Positions 47,611 through 59,800 of a stretch of DNA of 64,000 bases are shown here, piece by piece; positions within the stretch are counted from its first letter, which is position 1, and each line of letters begins with the position of its first letter. Location of the stretch: assembly GCA_029215795.1 (NCBI GenBank), contig JARDYH010000001.1, forward strand, positions 223,699,654 to 223,763,653, in the 5' to 3' direction. The translations under genes and the position numbers were made by a program. This stretch comes from Anniella stebbinsi (Eukaryota; Chordata; Lepidosauria; Squamata; Anniellidae). The notes under the pieces are model-generated. The model was not told the DNA's origin. It worked only from the letters and a program-made list of their open reading frames with translations, and made no database searches.

Positions 47611-47845
47611 TGCTTATTTATTTATTTATTTATTACATTTGTATACCGCCCCATAGTTGAAGCTCTCTGGGCGGTTTACATAGGATTAAAACAATTAAAA
47701 ACAATATACAAAAATTAAAACAGCAAAACAAAATACAACATACACACAATGCACACATACATTTAAAACCGCTACAACAGCCCCAAAAAACTACAAAATC
47801 AAAAACAAACCCAGGCTCTTCAGATATTGCCAAATGCCTGATGAA
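47611..47845 (-). mobile_element. LINE 3' tail, minus orientation
   Basis: A (TTTA)n start is followed by gtataccgccccatag, then ctctgggcggtttacatagg and A-rich sequence to about 47845 (ggctcttcagatattgcc). It is the inverted counterpart of the tail at 48860-49080, with few differences, so both come from one subfamily. Confidence 0.75.
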
Positions 47846-48189
47846 CTCACACGTGCTTTGAATTGCTTGTCCTTGCATGACGGTTAACGTTGAGGAAGTT
47901 CTTGTCTCACCTGCATGCAGGTCTCCTGCTGACTCCACTGGAGTTGGCCGAAGTTTGCAGATTCAAAAGCAGACTACTTGAATAGCGTACAATGTTTTTC
48001 AGCCAGTTTCAATTCTGCAAAATGAATCATGTCAAGGACATAACAATACCCAGTTTCTGCTGTGAAAAATGAATGTGTATACATTATTTAATTATATCCG
48101 TCATTATGAAGATTTATTGTCTTTTTTAATGCTTTTTTTAAGTGTGAGCACTAATACAAAGGGAAAAAAACAAGTAATTTTTCGCCCAA

Positions 48190-49080
48190 GAAGAAAAATG
48201 ACCGGATGGAGGGTCATCAACCTGTTCTGGATGGGGTTGCACTCCCCTTGAAGGAGCGGGTTCGTAGCTTGGGGGTTCTCCTAGAACCATCTCTGTCACT
48301 TGAGGCTCAGGTGGCCTCAGTGGCACAGACTGCCTTCTACCAACTTCGGTTGGTGGCCCAGCTACGTCCCTATCTGGACAGGGATAACCTGGCTTCAGTT
48401 GTCCATGCTCTGGTAACCTCCAAGTTAGATTACTGCAATGCGCTCTACGTGGGGCTACCTTTGAAGGCGGTTCGGAAACTGCAGCTTGTGCAAAATGCAG
48501 CGGCCAGATTGATAACTGGAACCAGAAGGTTCGAGCATATAAGACCTACTCTGGCCCGCTTGCATTGGCTACCTGTATGTTTCCGAGCCTGATTCAAGGT
48601 GCTGGTTTTAACCTATAAAGCCTTACATGGCTTGGGACCACAATACCTGATGGAACGCCTTTCCTGACATGAACCTACCCGAACATAACGTTCAACATCT
48701 AAGGCTCTCCTCCGAGTGCCTACTCCGAGGGAAGCTCGGAGGTCGGCAACAAGGGAGAGTGGCCCCCCAATAGTGGAACGATCTCCCCAACGAGGCCCGC
48801 CTGGCGCCAACATTGTTATCTTTTCGGCGCCAGGACAAGACTTTCCTCTTCTCTCAGGCATTTGGCAATATCTGAGGAGCCTGGGTTTGTTTTTGTTTTT
48901 GTAGCTTTTTGGGTTGTTGCAGTGGTTTTAAATGTATGTGTGCATTGTGTGTATGTGGTCTGTTTTTGCTATTTAAATTTTTGTATATTGTTTTTAATTG
49001 TTTTAATCCTATGTAAACCGCCCAGAGAGCTTCGGCTATGGGATGGTATATAAATGCAATAAATAAATAAATAAATAAAC
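48190..49080 (+). pseudogene. L2/CR1-type LINE: C-terminal ORF2 fragment and 3' tail
   Basis: The open frame at 48206-48592 (128 codons) includes QTAFYQLRLVAQLRPYL, then SKLDYCNALYVGLPLKAVRK, LQLVQNAAARLITGTRR and TLARLHWLPV. These are the thumb and post-RT motifs of CR1/L2-clade LINE ORF2 proteins. A stop at 48590-48592 is followed in the same frame by FKVLVLTYKALHGLGPQYL. More stops and a frame change occur before FPLLSGIWQYL near 48842. The tail has gtaaaccgcccagagagctt and ends in (aataa)n. The copy is 5'-truncated and inactive. The L2 versus CR1 assignment is uncertain. Confidence 0.8.
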
Positions 49081-49309
49081 AAAGCAGTTTGATAAATACA
49101 ACTGCCTTCATGAAAACAAAGCCTTAAGATGTGCATTGAAAGGGAAAAGACAATATGCCTCCATGCCCTTTTAAATGACTAATACATGAAAGAATTGTTG
49201 TCATTTTTGTATTGAGATGTGTTCAGAACCTAATTAATGTGTTCATGTCTTTCTCTACGTTTCACTTCTCCATATCTTTTGTTGTGCCTTTCGCTGATCT
49301 GGTTTGTAC

Positions 49310-49600
49310 AACACAAGGTTGGTTAATAAGCCACAGTAAGTTGTTAACCACCCCCAAGTGTGGCTGTTTCCTGCTGACTCATTTCCCTAATTAGCCTTAC
49401 TAGGTGTGGGTTGTCATGACGTCCAGATCTGGTGATGGTGACTGGCTGAGGTGGTTTGTTAACCACCCCAGTCACTCACCTTTGCCAGGTTCAGACATCA
49501 TGATAAGCCACGCACAGCAAGGGGTAATTAGGGACATGAACTGGCATGCTCGGGGGTGGTTAACCACCCTTGTGCCATGTGAACCTGATCAACATGTGAT
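49310..49600. mobile_element. Palindromic DNA element(s)
   Basis: Several inverted words occur: gtggtttgttaaccacccc at about 49450, gggtggttaaccaccc at about 49554, and gttgttaaccacccccaag at about 49340. The outer words caggttcagacatcatgata and ttgtcatgacgtccagatctgg are inverted around the inner hairpin. The group resembles 26563 and 38590. Confidence 0.6.
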
Positions 49601-50171
49601 ATGTTTTTGGCAATCTGTGCCACCGAAATATAATTGCGTGCAAGGATTAGATAAATAGGATTTAGGAATGACTTTAATCAGGATCCAAATCCTGATATAG
49701 AATGAACATCATTTTAATATTATCCACACTGTATGCACTGGTGAAGTTGTTTTGAAATTATTATTTTCCTATAAGGAGGGATGCAAAAATCCAGACACTC
49801 TGTATCTGCTGGCACGTAAAGCAATGGGCTTTATCAGCTGACCCCTGGGTTGCTGAAGAAGGCAGGAAGCAGGTTTCTCCTCCTCTTGTGTACACTGCCA
49901 TTTGCAGGACCTCCTCTCCTCCTCGGTAGCCCTAGTTCATTCCTTTCCCAACCTGAGGCAAACTGCAGAGGCAAGATGCAAAAACCTGGGCAAATAGGGT
50001 GGCCACTTACGCATCTCCAGAAAAGAGGAAATGCATCACCAAATGAAGGCAGAGATTTACACAGAGTTTTCATGTACTAATTTATACAGAAATACAGTAT
50101 ATCTTGCCAGAGCGGAGAAGACTGAGACCAGGTGACCTGTGTGCTTGCCTGCTCAGTCTGTTGTCCAGGCT

Positions 50172-50172
50172 C

Positions 50173-50203
<31 letters not shown>

Positions 50204-50235
50204 TGTATTGCATTTCTATACTGTCCAATAGCCAA
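50172..50235 (-). repeat. (TTTA)n and LINE/SINE tail remnant
   Basis: About eight ttta units are followed by atgtattgcatttctatac and gtccaatagccaaagctctc, the inverted 3' tail form. Confidence 0.7.
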
Positions 50236-50446
50236 AGCTCTCCCTTCTTATGGGTCTTTATCTTTATACCAGACTTGGACTGAACAGCTCTTCAAAGAGA
50301 GGACTGTCCTCTGACAGATCTTTAAATAGAGACTACTCAAAGCTCCATCAGTCCTTATGATCTGGCTCTTGGGAAATATCACTAAATGTTGCTAAGAAAT
50401 ATTTGCACCCATGCCTCTAATCTGCTAGTCGCTCAGATTTTAAATG

Positions 50447-50699
50447 ATTATTTTATTTATTTATTACATTTGTATCCCACCTTTTTTCCTCCAAAGAATC
50501 CAAGGCTGTATACATAATCCTCCTCCTCTCCATTTTATTCTCACAACAACAACCCTGTGACGTAGGTTGGGCTGAGAGTCTGTGACTGGCCCAGTGAGCC
50601 AGAGTCACCCAGTGAGCTTCCATGGCTGAGTGGGGACTAGAACTCGGGTCACCCCACTCCAAGTCCAACACTCTAGCCACTACACCACACTGGCTCTCA
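50447..50699 (-). mobile_element. tRNA-derived SINE, minus orientation
   Basis: It is the same order as 6155-6412 and less decayed. A TTTA-rich tail is followed by tgtatcccacctttttt, then accctgtgacgtaggttggg and tgtgactggcccagtgagc. It ends with the inverted tRNA-like head, including ctctagccactacaccacac. Confidence 0.75.
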
Positions 50700-51763
50700 T
50701 GTCCATCGGTCCCCCCACAACCTGTTGTGACTTCTGTCCATCTCTTTGCCCCTGCACTATCCATTCTGTATTGATTAGACTACGTGCTATTTACTGTAGA
50801 ATTCTGAGCTCTTGACAGCTTGCTCTATGAGTCATGCATGTGCTTTATTTCCGAATTTCCATGGATTCCCATATATCAAGCCAATCACATCTGTTCATTT
50901 TCGATTGGTTTTTTGAAGAAGAATAAAGTTCAAAACATGAACTAGACTTTGGGCAAGATCTGAACAAATGGGCCTATCACTTTCATTTTTAAATACAGAC
51001 TGGATGCCATTCTTATTTTGGTTTGTGAAACTTTCCATGTGATTGGTGGAACAGTGGGCTCATTGGGGGCTTATTTTATGTTTTGCTCATATTCATACAG
51101 GCACAGATCCTTCAAGCAGTCTTAAACAGTAATGCACATGCTTAACTCTACAAATAGAAGCCACAGTTTACATAACCTACGCTTCTTGTGAAGCAGCCCC
51201 ATTTACGCTGATGACTGATTGATGTCACCACTGATGTCACAATAACTGCTTAATAAACCACTCACTTGATTAGCACCTAAAATGGAAAGATGTGACACAA
51301 TAGCATGTAGAAAAATACAGTAGAGGATCATTCAGGACAAAACAATATAGGTATTTAAGACTAGAATAACAATGGTCAAAATGGCTAGCTTTATTTTTTA
51401 ACAATGTAAGATAGCCAAAGAGAAGGTTTTCCAGAGGGTGGTACTACAGAGAAGGCCTGCCATCACGGTTCTTCATGGTGACATTCCGTTCATTTCAGAA
51501 TGACCAGCAGGGCCTCCTTTGTTGATCTAGTTAGTCAGTCAGTCAGTCAGTTAGTTAGTTAATGTTCCAATTATAATCACTGGAGCTTGCTTCCAGATAA
51601 ACTGTTTACATTCAGGGCATAAGCACCTCATGGCAATTCTGGTAGATAGTCAAATGTCTAAAATTCAAGCACTTTCTTCCACAATCTCCACAACAGAAGT
51701 TGTCTTTCCAGATGGATACCAAACCTGAGCATCAGTACTGGGAGTTGATAGAAGGACACGTAG

Positions 51764-52335
51764 GGGGAATCCACACAGTCTTTTGGAACGTTTTAAATTG
51801 TATTTTAAAACGTTCCAAATAGGTGCGTTCTAAAACATCTTAGGCCACATTACTGAGTACTCACGTTACAGGAGAAACAGTCTTCTGTCTTTAAAGCGGT
51901 GTGTGCGGTCACACACTGTTCTGCCCTGTCTCTTTCTCTTTCGTTTTTCAATGAATTTAGGGCAAGGCATTGTGGGGGTTGTAGTTCAGTTACACACTTC
52001 CTTCTTAGTTCCTCTGTCATTCCCTAGTGAGTATAGGGCTAAGAATTGTGGGTGTTGTAGTTCACTGGTCCACTTCCTGTTTCTTCCCCACCAATCAACT
52101 GCTCAGCATTTGGGCACCAATAAAGGAAGCACTGCCCCCATGAAGCATAAACGGTAAGGAAGGGTACATTATTTTACTTAAAACGATTTATTAAAAGTGA
52201 AACCGTTGTATATAACTGAAGGGAGTTTTAAAAAACCTCAGATATACAACGTTATAGGGAGTGCGTCATGTGGCCCAAAGAGTTTTCATAACCCTTATAA
52301 AACGTCAAAAAACTCGTGTGTAGATCCGCCCTAAG
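51764..52335. mobile_element. Palindromic MITE with inner duplication
   Basis: The ends are rough inverted repeats (gaatccacacagtcttttgg and caaaaaactcgtgtgtagatc). A perfect small hairpin lies at 51783-51818 (ttggaacgtttta arms). The inside has a direct duplication of gttgtagttca with its surroundings at about 51979 and 52054. It is non-coding. Confidence 0.6.
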
Positions 52336-52556
52336 ACAAAGTATAAATGTAATCCAACAAAGAGTTCCTTTTTGGCAGTTTTTCCTTGAATTTCAAAGCG
52401 CCCCTAATCCATCCTTTTTCATCCATTCTTTCTCCGTGTGTACTAGTCTTTCACCCCTGTGGTAGTATGGGAAGCCAATCTTTTTTCTCTTTACCACTTG
52501 TCTACCTACCATCTAGAGTAAAGTATTGATGAAATAAATATTCAGTCATTGTAAAT

Positions 52557-52691
52557 CGGGGTGGCCAGAAAGTAGATCTCCCAATGTTTCAAACTTCAAT
52601 TCCCAGAAGTCCCTGCCAGCATGGCCAATGGTCAGGAACGTGAGGAGTTGACATCCAAAACATCTTGAGATCTACTTTCTGCTCACCCTTG
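52557..52691. mobile_element. hAT-like MITE with 8-bp target duplication
   Basis: It starts cggggtggccagaaagtag and ends ctactttctgctcacccttg. The flanks are TTGTAAAT (52549-52556) and TTGTAAAC (52692-52699), matching at 7 of 8 positions. Confidence 0.8.
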
Positions 52692-53967
52692 TTGTAAACC
52701 ACTTCTCACATCTGGTATTTCAAATTGTGTCAATGGATTTGCCCTTCTAATTCTAGCTATACACACACACACCTTTGAACTACATTGATTGCTTGAAAAT
52801 AACAGCAGTGAAAAATATATTTTTTTTCCTCTGTGCATAAGAAATTAAATATTGCTGCAACTGAGAAATGTGTTTGCATTGTATTCCACAGCAGTGGTGA
52901 CATCCCCACCTGAAGTGCAAGTACTGAGAAGGTAACAGTTACCTTGCCTTCCTCCCCCAAGGCTGGAGGCAGATCACTTGGGAAAGAGCCAGACTTCGTG
53001 TTTTCAAAAATGGGGGTTAGCCATTGCTTCTCTGTCCTAGGTGTAACCTGATACCTGCAGCATCTAGCAGTGACTAGCAGTCTACAATCCCCATTTTGCG
53101 ACTGGGTCTAAAATGTAGACCTCATGGCCACAACATTTGGCCTCATTTGTACTTTTTGTTTTTTTCCTCAACCCCTGCTTTTAGTGCCTTCTGGATTGAT
53201 GAAGGGTTCTGAAGAAATTGAAAGCTTTCTTGCTCTCTTGTGATCATATTGGTTGATCCTAATAAAGGTATTGTTCAAGAGGGTTATATTCTTCAGCTCC
53301 CATAACTAGTCAAGATGGAAAGCCCTATTCAGCCATTCCCCCTCACATGATTAACAACTGTATTGGGAGAAGAAAATGGGACCTCCCCTACCCTCACTGT
53401 CATGTCTCTGCCATCCGCATGTTGGGAGGCACACTGTAGAAAGGAACTTACTGTACACTCATAGTGATGTGGAACCCTACAGTATCAAGCCCGGAACCTG
53501 AGCAGGGCAAACATGTGAAGAGAAGGAGCTTTCCAGCCTCACCCCTCTCCCTCATCACGTTGCTCGCCCTTAACTCATGGACAACAACAATCTGAAGAGA
53601 ACCTCCTTTATGTGTGGAAGCTCTCCACTTGAGCCAGAACACTTCAAAATCCACATTCTGGCTCACGTGCAGTGCCTCCACAAATTTAGAATGTCTGAAT
53701 AGGGCTTGATTGTGCAGGGGTCCACACCAGAGGGAAAGCCTATGTGTGTACAGCAGGCTTCCCTCTACAGATGCCCCCCACCAGCTTGTGGAGGGACAGG
53801 GATGCAATGGCAGGGGCAGGACCAATGGGTACAACCCTCCTCTCCTCTCCCCGCACATGACCGTACACACATTGTTAATTGTGTGAGGAGGAAATGGCTG
53901 AAAAGAATTCAAGAATAGCTTTCCACTCATATATGAAAGAAAATCTGTTGAGAGATGTGGGCATGCA

Positions 53968-53968
<1 letters not shown>

Positions 53969-54012
<44 letters not shown>
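53969..54012. repeat. (GT)n microsatellite
   Basis: An almost perfect run of about 20 gt units. Confidence 0.95.
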
Positions 54013-54014
<2 letters not shown>

Positions 54015-54401
54015 TGGTGTGATTACCTTAGCAGTAGACACATGTGCAAATATCTTTGCCTTTGGACATTTTGTCAGCAAATTCTTGAAGGATGCTACAC
54101 TCCATTTCTTGGTGTCTGTTCCAAAATCTCTGTTGTGCTCAGTTATAGAATCACACTACATGTTCTTAAGTGCTTGTGTATCCTTAGAATATTGGCAAAT
54201 CCTTAGAATATTGGCATATGCTCAGCTACAGGATTGACACTTGAAGTAACAGATGCCAGGTAACAATGGATTAGAATGGGCAGCCTCCATGGAACAGTTG
54301 TCCTACTGAAAGACTAGAATGAGCACAAGCTGAAAACAACTAGACGTTGTTGTGCATGTTTTAAACTTGACTATTTCACAGTCAAGAGGTCACAACTGGC
54401 A

Positions 54402-54500
54402 TAGATCACAGAATAATGGAAGGGACCTATAAGGCCATCGAGTCCAACCCCCTGCTCAATGCAGATGACATTTGTGTATCTGTTCTGGCAGATAGCCAAG
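54402..54500 (-). repeat. CR1-type LINE 3' fragment
   Basis: gatcacagaataatggaagg, followed by gacctataaggccatcgagt and caaccccctgctcaatgcag, follows the CR1 3' end seen at 16190, here in the closer-to-consensus form. Confidence 0.65.
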
Positions 54501-54694
54501 TCATGTGTAATAAAATAAGTAGTGTTTGATTAACCTGTCAAAATTCTTCAATTGTACACAGAAAGAATTAAGCAACGATGATGGCCCAATAGCGTAATGT
54601 GCCATCTACATACCACTTCTATGAGGGGGCAAGCAGCTGTAGATCCAAATGCAATGGGTTATAGTAAGGGCAGACCCACTATAAAGACAGGAAA

Positions 54695-54960
54695 ATTATT
54701 TATTATCTTTTTAATCCACTCGACCATTTTTTTCCCTAGGGTGGATTACAAACAGTTAAAATACTAAAATGCCATACTAAGTCTTAAAAATAGTAAATAC
54801 AGTACAAATATTTTAAAGAATACAATACAAAGGAGTCTGAAGTCCTGATTGGATAGAAAACATTGCAATTACTTAACAAGATGGACCTTGTTAAAAGGAA
54901 CATGGCGGGGAGGGGATGCAGGCGTGGGGAAAAGCTAATTTGGGAGGGGCATTAGAACTG
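54695..54960 (-). repeat. LINE/SINE 3' end, minus orientation
   Basis: It contains ttatttattatctttttaat, then ccctagggtggattacaaac, followed by A-rich sequence and cctgattggatagaaaac. It is similar in layout to 40090-40440. Confidence 0.45.
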
Positions 54961-56127
54961 TCTTAACAGGGTTTTCTTCTTTAAATTGCTGTCCATCACA
55001 GACCTTCAGAATGGGAGGTCTCTGAGGAAGGAAAGGAGGAAGTAGCACTGTTCTGCGCTCGTTATGCACACACAAAGCCAATTTGCTTAAACACCTCCAT
55101 TATGTAGAAACCTGAAATATTTCAGAATGGATCAGAACAGCTGAATTCTGGAATCATACTTTTTTGGAAGTGATCCCAGTGATGCCTGCGGCACTTTTAA
55201 AAGTTTTTGCCTACAGGCAGTGTAAAATAGCCAACCATTCCTAATGATTACAATAGTTAGGTATTTTTAATGACTAAGCATATCTAACATTAGCTGGTTT
55301 TGCCAGGGAAGTGAGGGCAGTAGGTGGGGTGGAGGAGAGGGAGAGGAAGGTTGTTGGCCTAGATAAAGAATAAGCTTGTCCTTAGTATTACTCCCTGAAA
55401 ACTTCATCAGAACTTATTCCGTATGATCAAATGCTCCCATTCTGTGAGGACATCCTAAAGATAACTTAATGGGGGGTAGTTAATCTTTTAGCATGTTTTT
55501 AGTAACTGGTTTTGCACACCCAGTCAGGGTGTGCAGTGTGGGGTTCTCCCATTGCTACAACACAACCTAATGCACATTGGTATTTCTGGCAAGGCACATT
55601 ATTGTATGCATGCTGCCCCTGGGAGTGGATATGGGTCCTGGCTCTCTAGGCGTTTATACAGCTCGATGGTATGTGAAAGACTTAATTTGATTATGTGAAA
55701 GATGTGACCTGATACAATATAACTGGATGAAGTAAATTTGCTCTCAGAGGTAGCAAGTGTCAGTATTCTAAATAAAGTTCAACTCATTCATCCAAAGATT
55801 TCTTAATAAAGTTCAACTCATTCATCCAAAGATTTAGACTGGGGCTTTCAAAGACAGATGATAAGTTGAAGCTTTGCCAGATTGTAGGTGGTAGTCCTCT
55901 TGAAGATAATGGGACTACTCCAGGGTACTGCAAAACCAGGAGTTTGAGAATAGTAGTGGGACTCCATGGAACTGACTTTCACAAAGGTGAGCATGTTTAC
56001 AAACATTATAAATGCCCTTAGTATGTGCTATGTGGTAATTTTCTTGTAATCCTTTACATGTCTACTCAGCATTAAGTTCCACTAAGTTCAATGGAACTTA
56101 GTGGAACCTAGGGAAGTGTACACAGGT

Positions 56128-56450
56128 AGGGTGACCATATGGAAAGGAGGACTGGAATCCTGTATCTTTAACAGTTGTAGAGAAAAGGGAATTTCTGCAG
56201 GTGTCATTTCTATGTGTGCAGCCCCTGGTGAAATTCCCTTTTCGTCACAGCATTTAAAGCTGCAGGAGCTATACTCGAGTGACCAGATACAAAAGAGGGC
56301 AGGGCTCTTGCAGCTTTAACTGTTGTGATGAAGAGGGGATTTCACCAGGTGCTGCATGCATACAATTGACCCCTGTTGAAATTTCCTTTTCAATACAACT
56401 GTTGAAGATACAGGAGCCCTGTCCTCATTTCCATATGGCTTCCCTAAGCA
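56128..56450. mobile_element. hAT-like MITE with tagggtgaccat ends
   Basis: It starts tagggtgaccatatggaaag and ends atttccatatggcttccct. The two halves are inverted, each with ctgtatctttaacagttg or its complement and a gaaattcccttttc-like word. The centre, gtgaccagatacaaaagagg, is the joining point. It matches 38326-38582 along its length. Confidence 0.75.
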
Positions 56451-57302
56451 CAGGGTTGCACCCTTAGAATATATACTGCCTTGGGCTGTCTCATTTTATA
56501 TGACGGGGGTGTACCTGGCTGCCATTGAAGTATAAATAACAATGATTCACAAACAATGATTCAACATATCTCTGCTTTTAAAAAAATATGTGTATGTGTG
56601 ATGCCACCCCCTTGGTCTTCCTTTAGTTCTCACTATCGGTCAAAGGATCCCAATTATGGGGTGGGTCATCAGAATGATGCTCACTGACCCTGTGACTCAC
56701 TGACCCTTTTTGGTCTTACAGCAGCCAGCCCAGCACTCTATTTCCCCTACTCCTTCAGCGCTGCCACCATTGACCACTGTACCTTACCTCAGGTACCCTA
56801 AGAATCCAATCCAGGTTTTATGAAAACAGAATACTCTTCACAGACTCTAACCTAACTAGCCAATCCACAAACACTCTCACTCTCTCTTTCTCTTGCTTCA
56901 TTTAACTCCTCCCAGTCACTGCTAACAACCAATCCAGACCTTTGAACTACCAGCCAATCAGCATTCACTTCACATTCTCTCCACTCTCTCTCACTAGATT
57001 TAACTACTTACCAACCTTGTATTGGAAATCCACACAGCACATACATCTTAAATGGCAGTATAATTAAAACATCACAAAAACTTCCTTTATATAAATTAGC
57101 AACAAACAGTAAAACATCACAGTATTCCCTGTGGCAGGGCACCATATGTGGAACTCCTTTGGGTTATCTTACTCTGTGTATGTGTGTTCTGCTAGCAGTT
57201 GAAAACATTTCTTTTTAAGTTTTTCATTCTATTGTTGCTTAATTTAACTGATACATTGTTAGCTTTGACTCTTTGTATGTTTTCCCTCATAATACTGCTT
57301 TA

Positions 57303-57392
57303 AAGTGCAATCCTATACATATTACTCTGAAGTGGGCCCCATTAATTTCAATAAGGCTTACTCCCTATAAGTGATTATAGGATTGCAGCTTT
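57303..57392. repeat. Short palindromic repeat (attgcagc family)
   Basis: It starts aaagtgcaatcctataca, has gccccattaatttcaataagg inside and ends attataggattgcagc. The ends are inverted. Confidence 0.7.
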
Positions 57393-57587
57393 AGCCTGGT
57401 AATCTTGTGTTAGGTTACTGAGCTTCAATTCATCGAGAGGTACAATGGCATCTCCTGCAACCTGAATAGGGACAACGGTAGTGGTGGTGGTGATGTTTTT
57501 TTCATTTCCCCTCACTGTTTACAATCCTCCTCCACCACCACCACCACGTCTGTGTATATATACAGTTGGAACTCCAGATGACACTCC

Positions 57588-57690
57588 ATCCTTCTAATAA
57601 AGTGGACTGTAGCCTATGAAAGGGAATGCCATAATACATTTATTAGTCTTAAACATGCCACAAGATTCATCATTGTTTTTTGCTGCGACA
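57588..57690 (+). repeat. Interspersed repeat, second copy of the 25190-25280 family
   Basis: It reads cttctaataaagtggactgt, then gcctatgaaagggaatgcc and catgccacaagattcatc, matching 25190-25280 in order. Confidence 0.5.
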
Positions 57691-58263
57691 GATTAATCTG
57701 GCTGCCCGTCTGTACTTAATAATGCCGAAAAACAACTTATTAACATATCCTACTATGGGGCTGTTAGTAATTGTCCAGAACCACTGTTGAGATAAAGAGG
57801 ATCATATTACTATGGTGGTTGTTTTGTTAGATGCAGTTGACTTTTTCTGCCCTATGAGGTGCTTTTTATTTGGGTCTTTTACTGGCTTTTCCTAAGATGT
57901 GTAGCTTTATCTGACAGTGTCCTGAGCAAGGGCGCCATTTAGGGAGGATGGAGTGAAGACTGCCTTTCCCACTGGACCTCAGGCCATATTTGTTACTTCT
58001 CAGCAGCACCTATATTTCTGGTTATCTCACTGGGGACCAAAATAGACATTACTTTGTATCTGTGTCTAGCCGCTATGGCTCTCTCTCTCCCACCATTTTT
58101 ATTCTAGAGAAGGTGAAACTGCTCCGATCCAGATCTTAAAAGCCCCCTCCCTCCATGCTAGGGTCCAAACCAAATTGGGAGGGCTGAGCCTACTGTAGAG
58201 TAAAAAAATTTAAAAGATGTCTGTGCTAGACAGATTTCAAGTAATGCCTGTTTTGGTTTTACA

Positions 58264-58378
58264 CACAATGGCCCCGTTCAGAATACACTTTAAACCACAG
58301 CTTTAACCACGGTGACTAAGGCAAAAAGTGTTAATCACCATGGTTAAAGCCATGGTTTAAAGTATCGTCTGTTATGAA
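58264..58378. repeat. Palindromic MITE lacking its last bases
   Basis: It starts ggccccgttcagaatacac and continues tttaaaccacagctttaacc. The right half mirrors it (ccatggtttaaagta, then tcgtctg). The expected last bases that would mirror the start are missing, where the left end of the Penelope-like element begins. Confidence 0.55.
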
Positions 58379-58611
58379 ATAATGCTAATGCACGCACCCC
58401 TTATTCAAAATGGTCAACCTAAATACTAGCTGAGTTAAATGCAAATTGCAAACACCGTCTGAGACTCCCAACACACAGTAGGTTTCACTTTCTTGTCTGT
58501 TTTTACTGCACAGATAATATTGCTACTTAAATATACAATAATAAATTTCTTTCATGAAGTATCATAACAACAGCTTGAAAACAGCAATTCTTTCATTACA
58601 TGTGCTAACAG

Positions 58612-59029
58612 CAGTTCAAAAACATTAATTTGTTTATTACTTAAATTCTCATAATATTTGATATCACCAGTTTTATAACAGAATTTTTTTCATTACATGT
58701 GATAAACACAGTTTGATAACCACAATTTGTTTAGTTTCAAACAGTAATTTGTTTACGGTAATCGTTTTTTGATATCACCGGTCTGATAACAGAAGTTTTT
58801 CTGTTACAAGTTTGTTAATCGCACTTGGTATACAGCAACTGGTTTATCGCACTTGGTATACAGCAATTAGTTTTCGCACTTGGAATACAGCAATTAGTTT
58901 AACGAGTATCCGGTATTTATCTCGTTTCGACTCTTCTTCAGAAACATTTCTTTCATTATTGAGCATTCTGTAAACATAATGAACATGCTTTAATATAATA
59001 TCAAACACACGTTAACGAAACCTCGAGGA
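58612..59029 (-). repeat. Left terminal repeat of the Penelope-like element (inverted)
   Basis: Read on the - strand, it matches 62033-62423 nearly base for base, from ctcgaggtttcgttaa to tttttgaactgctg. It has three copies of a unit containing attgctgtataccaagtgcg (one with a changed base), where the right repeat has two. It also contains a pair of copies of ctggtgatatcaaa-like words about 120 bp apart. Confidence 0.88.
58897..58945 (-). ncRNA. Hammerhead-ribozyme-like motif, left terminal repeat
   Basis: On the - strand: stem I GTTT (58945-58942) pairs with AAAC (58900-58897). The core CTGAAGA is followed by six bases and then GAAA. Stem III is ACGAG (58925-58921) with CTCGT (58906-58902). 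The base before the expected cut site is T, as required. Stem II has only six bases and at best two weak pairs, which is unusual. The order of stems gives a type I layout. Confidence 0.6.
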
Positions 59030-59477
59030 ATCTTTTGCTGTCACAGCCCAATTGGATACCTGTGAGAATCTTCTTAAGGAAAAGAATACGGAGGAACAGT
59101 TCAGGAAGAAACTAGAACAAATAGAAAAGGAAACCAAGGATTATTATGATGAGATTAAACAGTATAAAATCAAGAAATTCTCTAGGGATGAGAAGGACTA
59201 TATGGAATCCAGGATCTACAATTGGGCCACACGTACGTCCCAACGCTTTAATACAAAACGTGTCACTTGGATGGATCATTCCAGTGGTGTATCCGACACG
59301 GATCTCAGTGCTTCTGACTCTGTGGGCACGTCTGCCGACGAGATGAATCAGGGTTACAGACCACGCTCCCAACATCGGAGTTTTAGAAACCGCGAAACGT
59401 CCAGAGGAGAACGTACAGGCATGCAACTACGACCATGTCAATACGATGTAGCAACCGCTGGGCCGACCCATTTTTGA
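59016..59477 (+). pseudogene. Penelope-like element ORF, N-terminal part
   Basis: The frame is open from the stop at 59013-59015 to the stop at 59475-59477. No ATG precedes the conserved part. It encodes a lysine- and glutamate-rich, probably coiled-coil region, including KETKDYYDEIKQYKIKKFSR and then DEKDYMESRIYNWATRTSQR. The KI.KF.RD..DY pattern is familiar from the N-terminal region of Penelope-like proteins. Near 59465-59477, at a run of T, the reading frame breaks, and the following conserved sequence continues in another frame. One indel there would explain this. Confidence 0.7.
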
Positions 59478-59800
59478 GGGGCCAGGAGAGGACGGAACAG
59501 AAGTTAGTAGTAAATTTGTCCTCTAGAATTCTTTCTCATGATGAATGCAACACTATCAATTTAGGCTTGAGTTTTGTTCCAACTGTCCACTACAATGCCT
59601 TTCAAACTAGAGTGGATTTATTTCAATTTACACGTTTAATCAAGTTACGTGATTTATTTGGCAGGACTACCTACATGGGATCGCCCTTTAAACCTAGATC
59701 AACTTTCATCCCGGTGACGTCCAATCCCAATATCAAAGTGTTTGAACAAGTTGTGGAACGGGACATACAGGAACTCGAAAAATCACAGAGAAGAACCTGA
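59435..59800 (+). pseudogene. Penelope-like element ORF, pre-RT part
   Basis: In this second frame the protein reads LVVNLSSRILSHDECNTINL and then GLSFVPTVHYNAFQTRVDLF, the usual segment just before the RT of Penelope-like elements. It ends at a TGA at 59798-59800. The frame then stays open to 61696, so the break is a single in-frame stop, which a CGA to TGA change could produce. Its start is set by the upstream frameshift, not by a real initiation codon. Confidence 0.75.

Noticed and set aside
47465..47656. Short open frame with possible signal peptide-like start
   Set aside because: It runs into the LINE tail and has no conserved pattern; it is treated as chance.
53448..54080. A 210-codon open frame on -
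   Set aside because: It includes a run of His-Thr from the (GT)n microsatellite and shows no family pattern.
57478..57548. gtggtggtgg and ccaccaccac words as a designed hairpin
   Set aside because: These are two short microsatellites of opposite strand sense close together; chance is enough to explain them.
58897..58945. A fully canonical hammerhead call
   Set aside because: The core, stem I and stem III fit, but stem II is too short for the canonical form, so I report it only as hammerhead-like.
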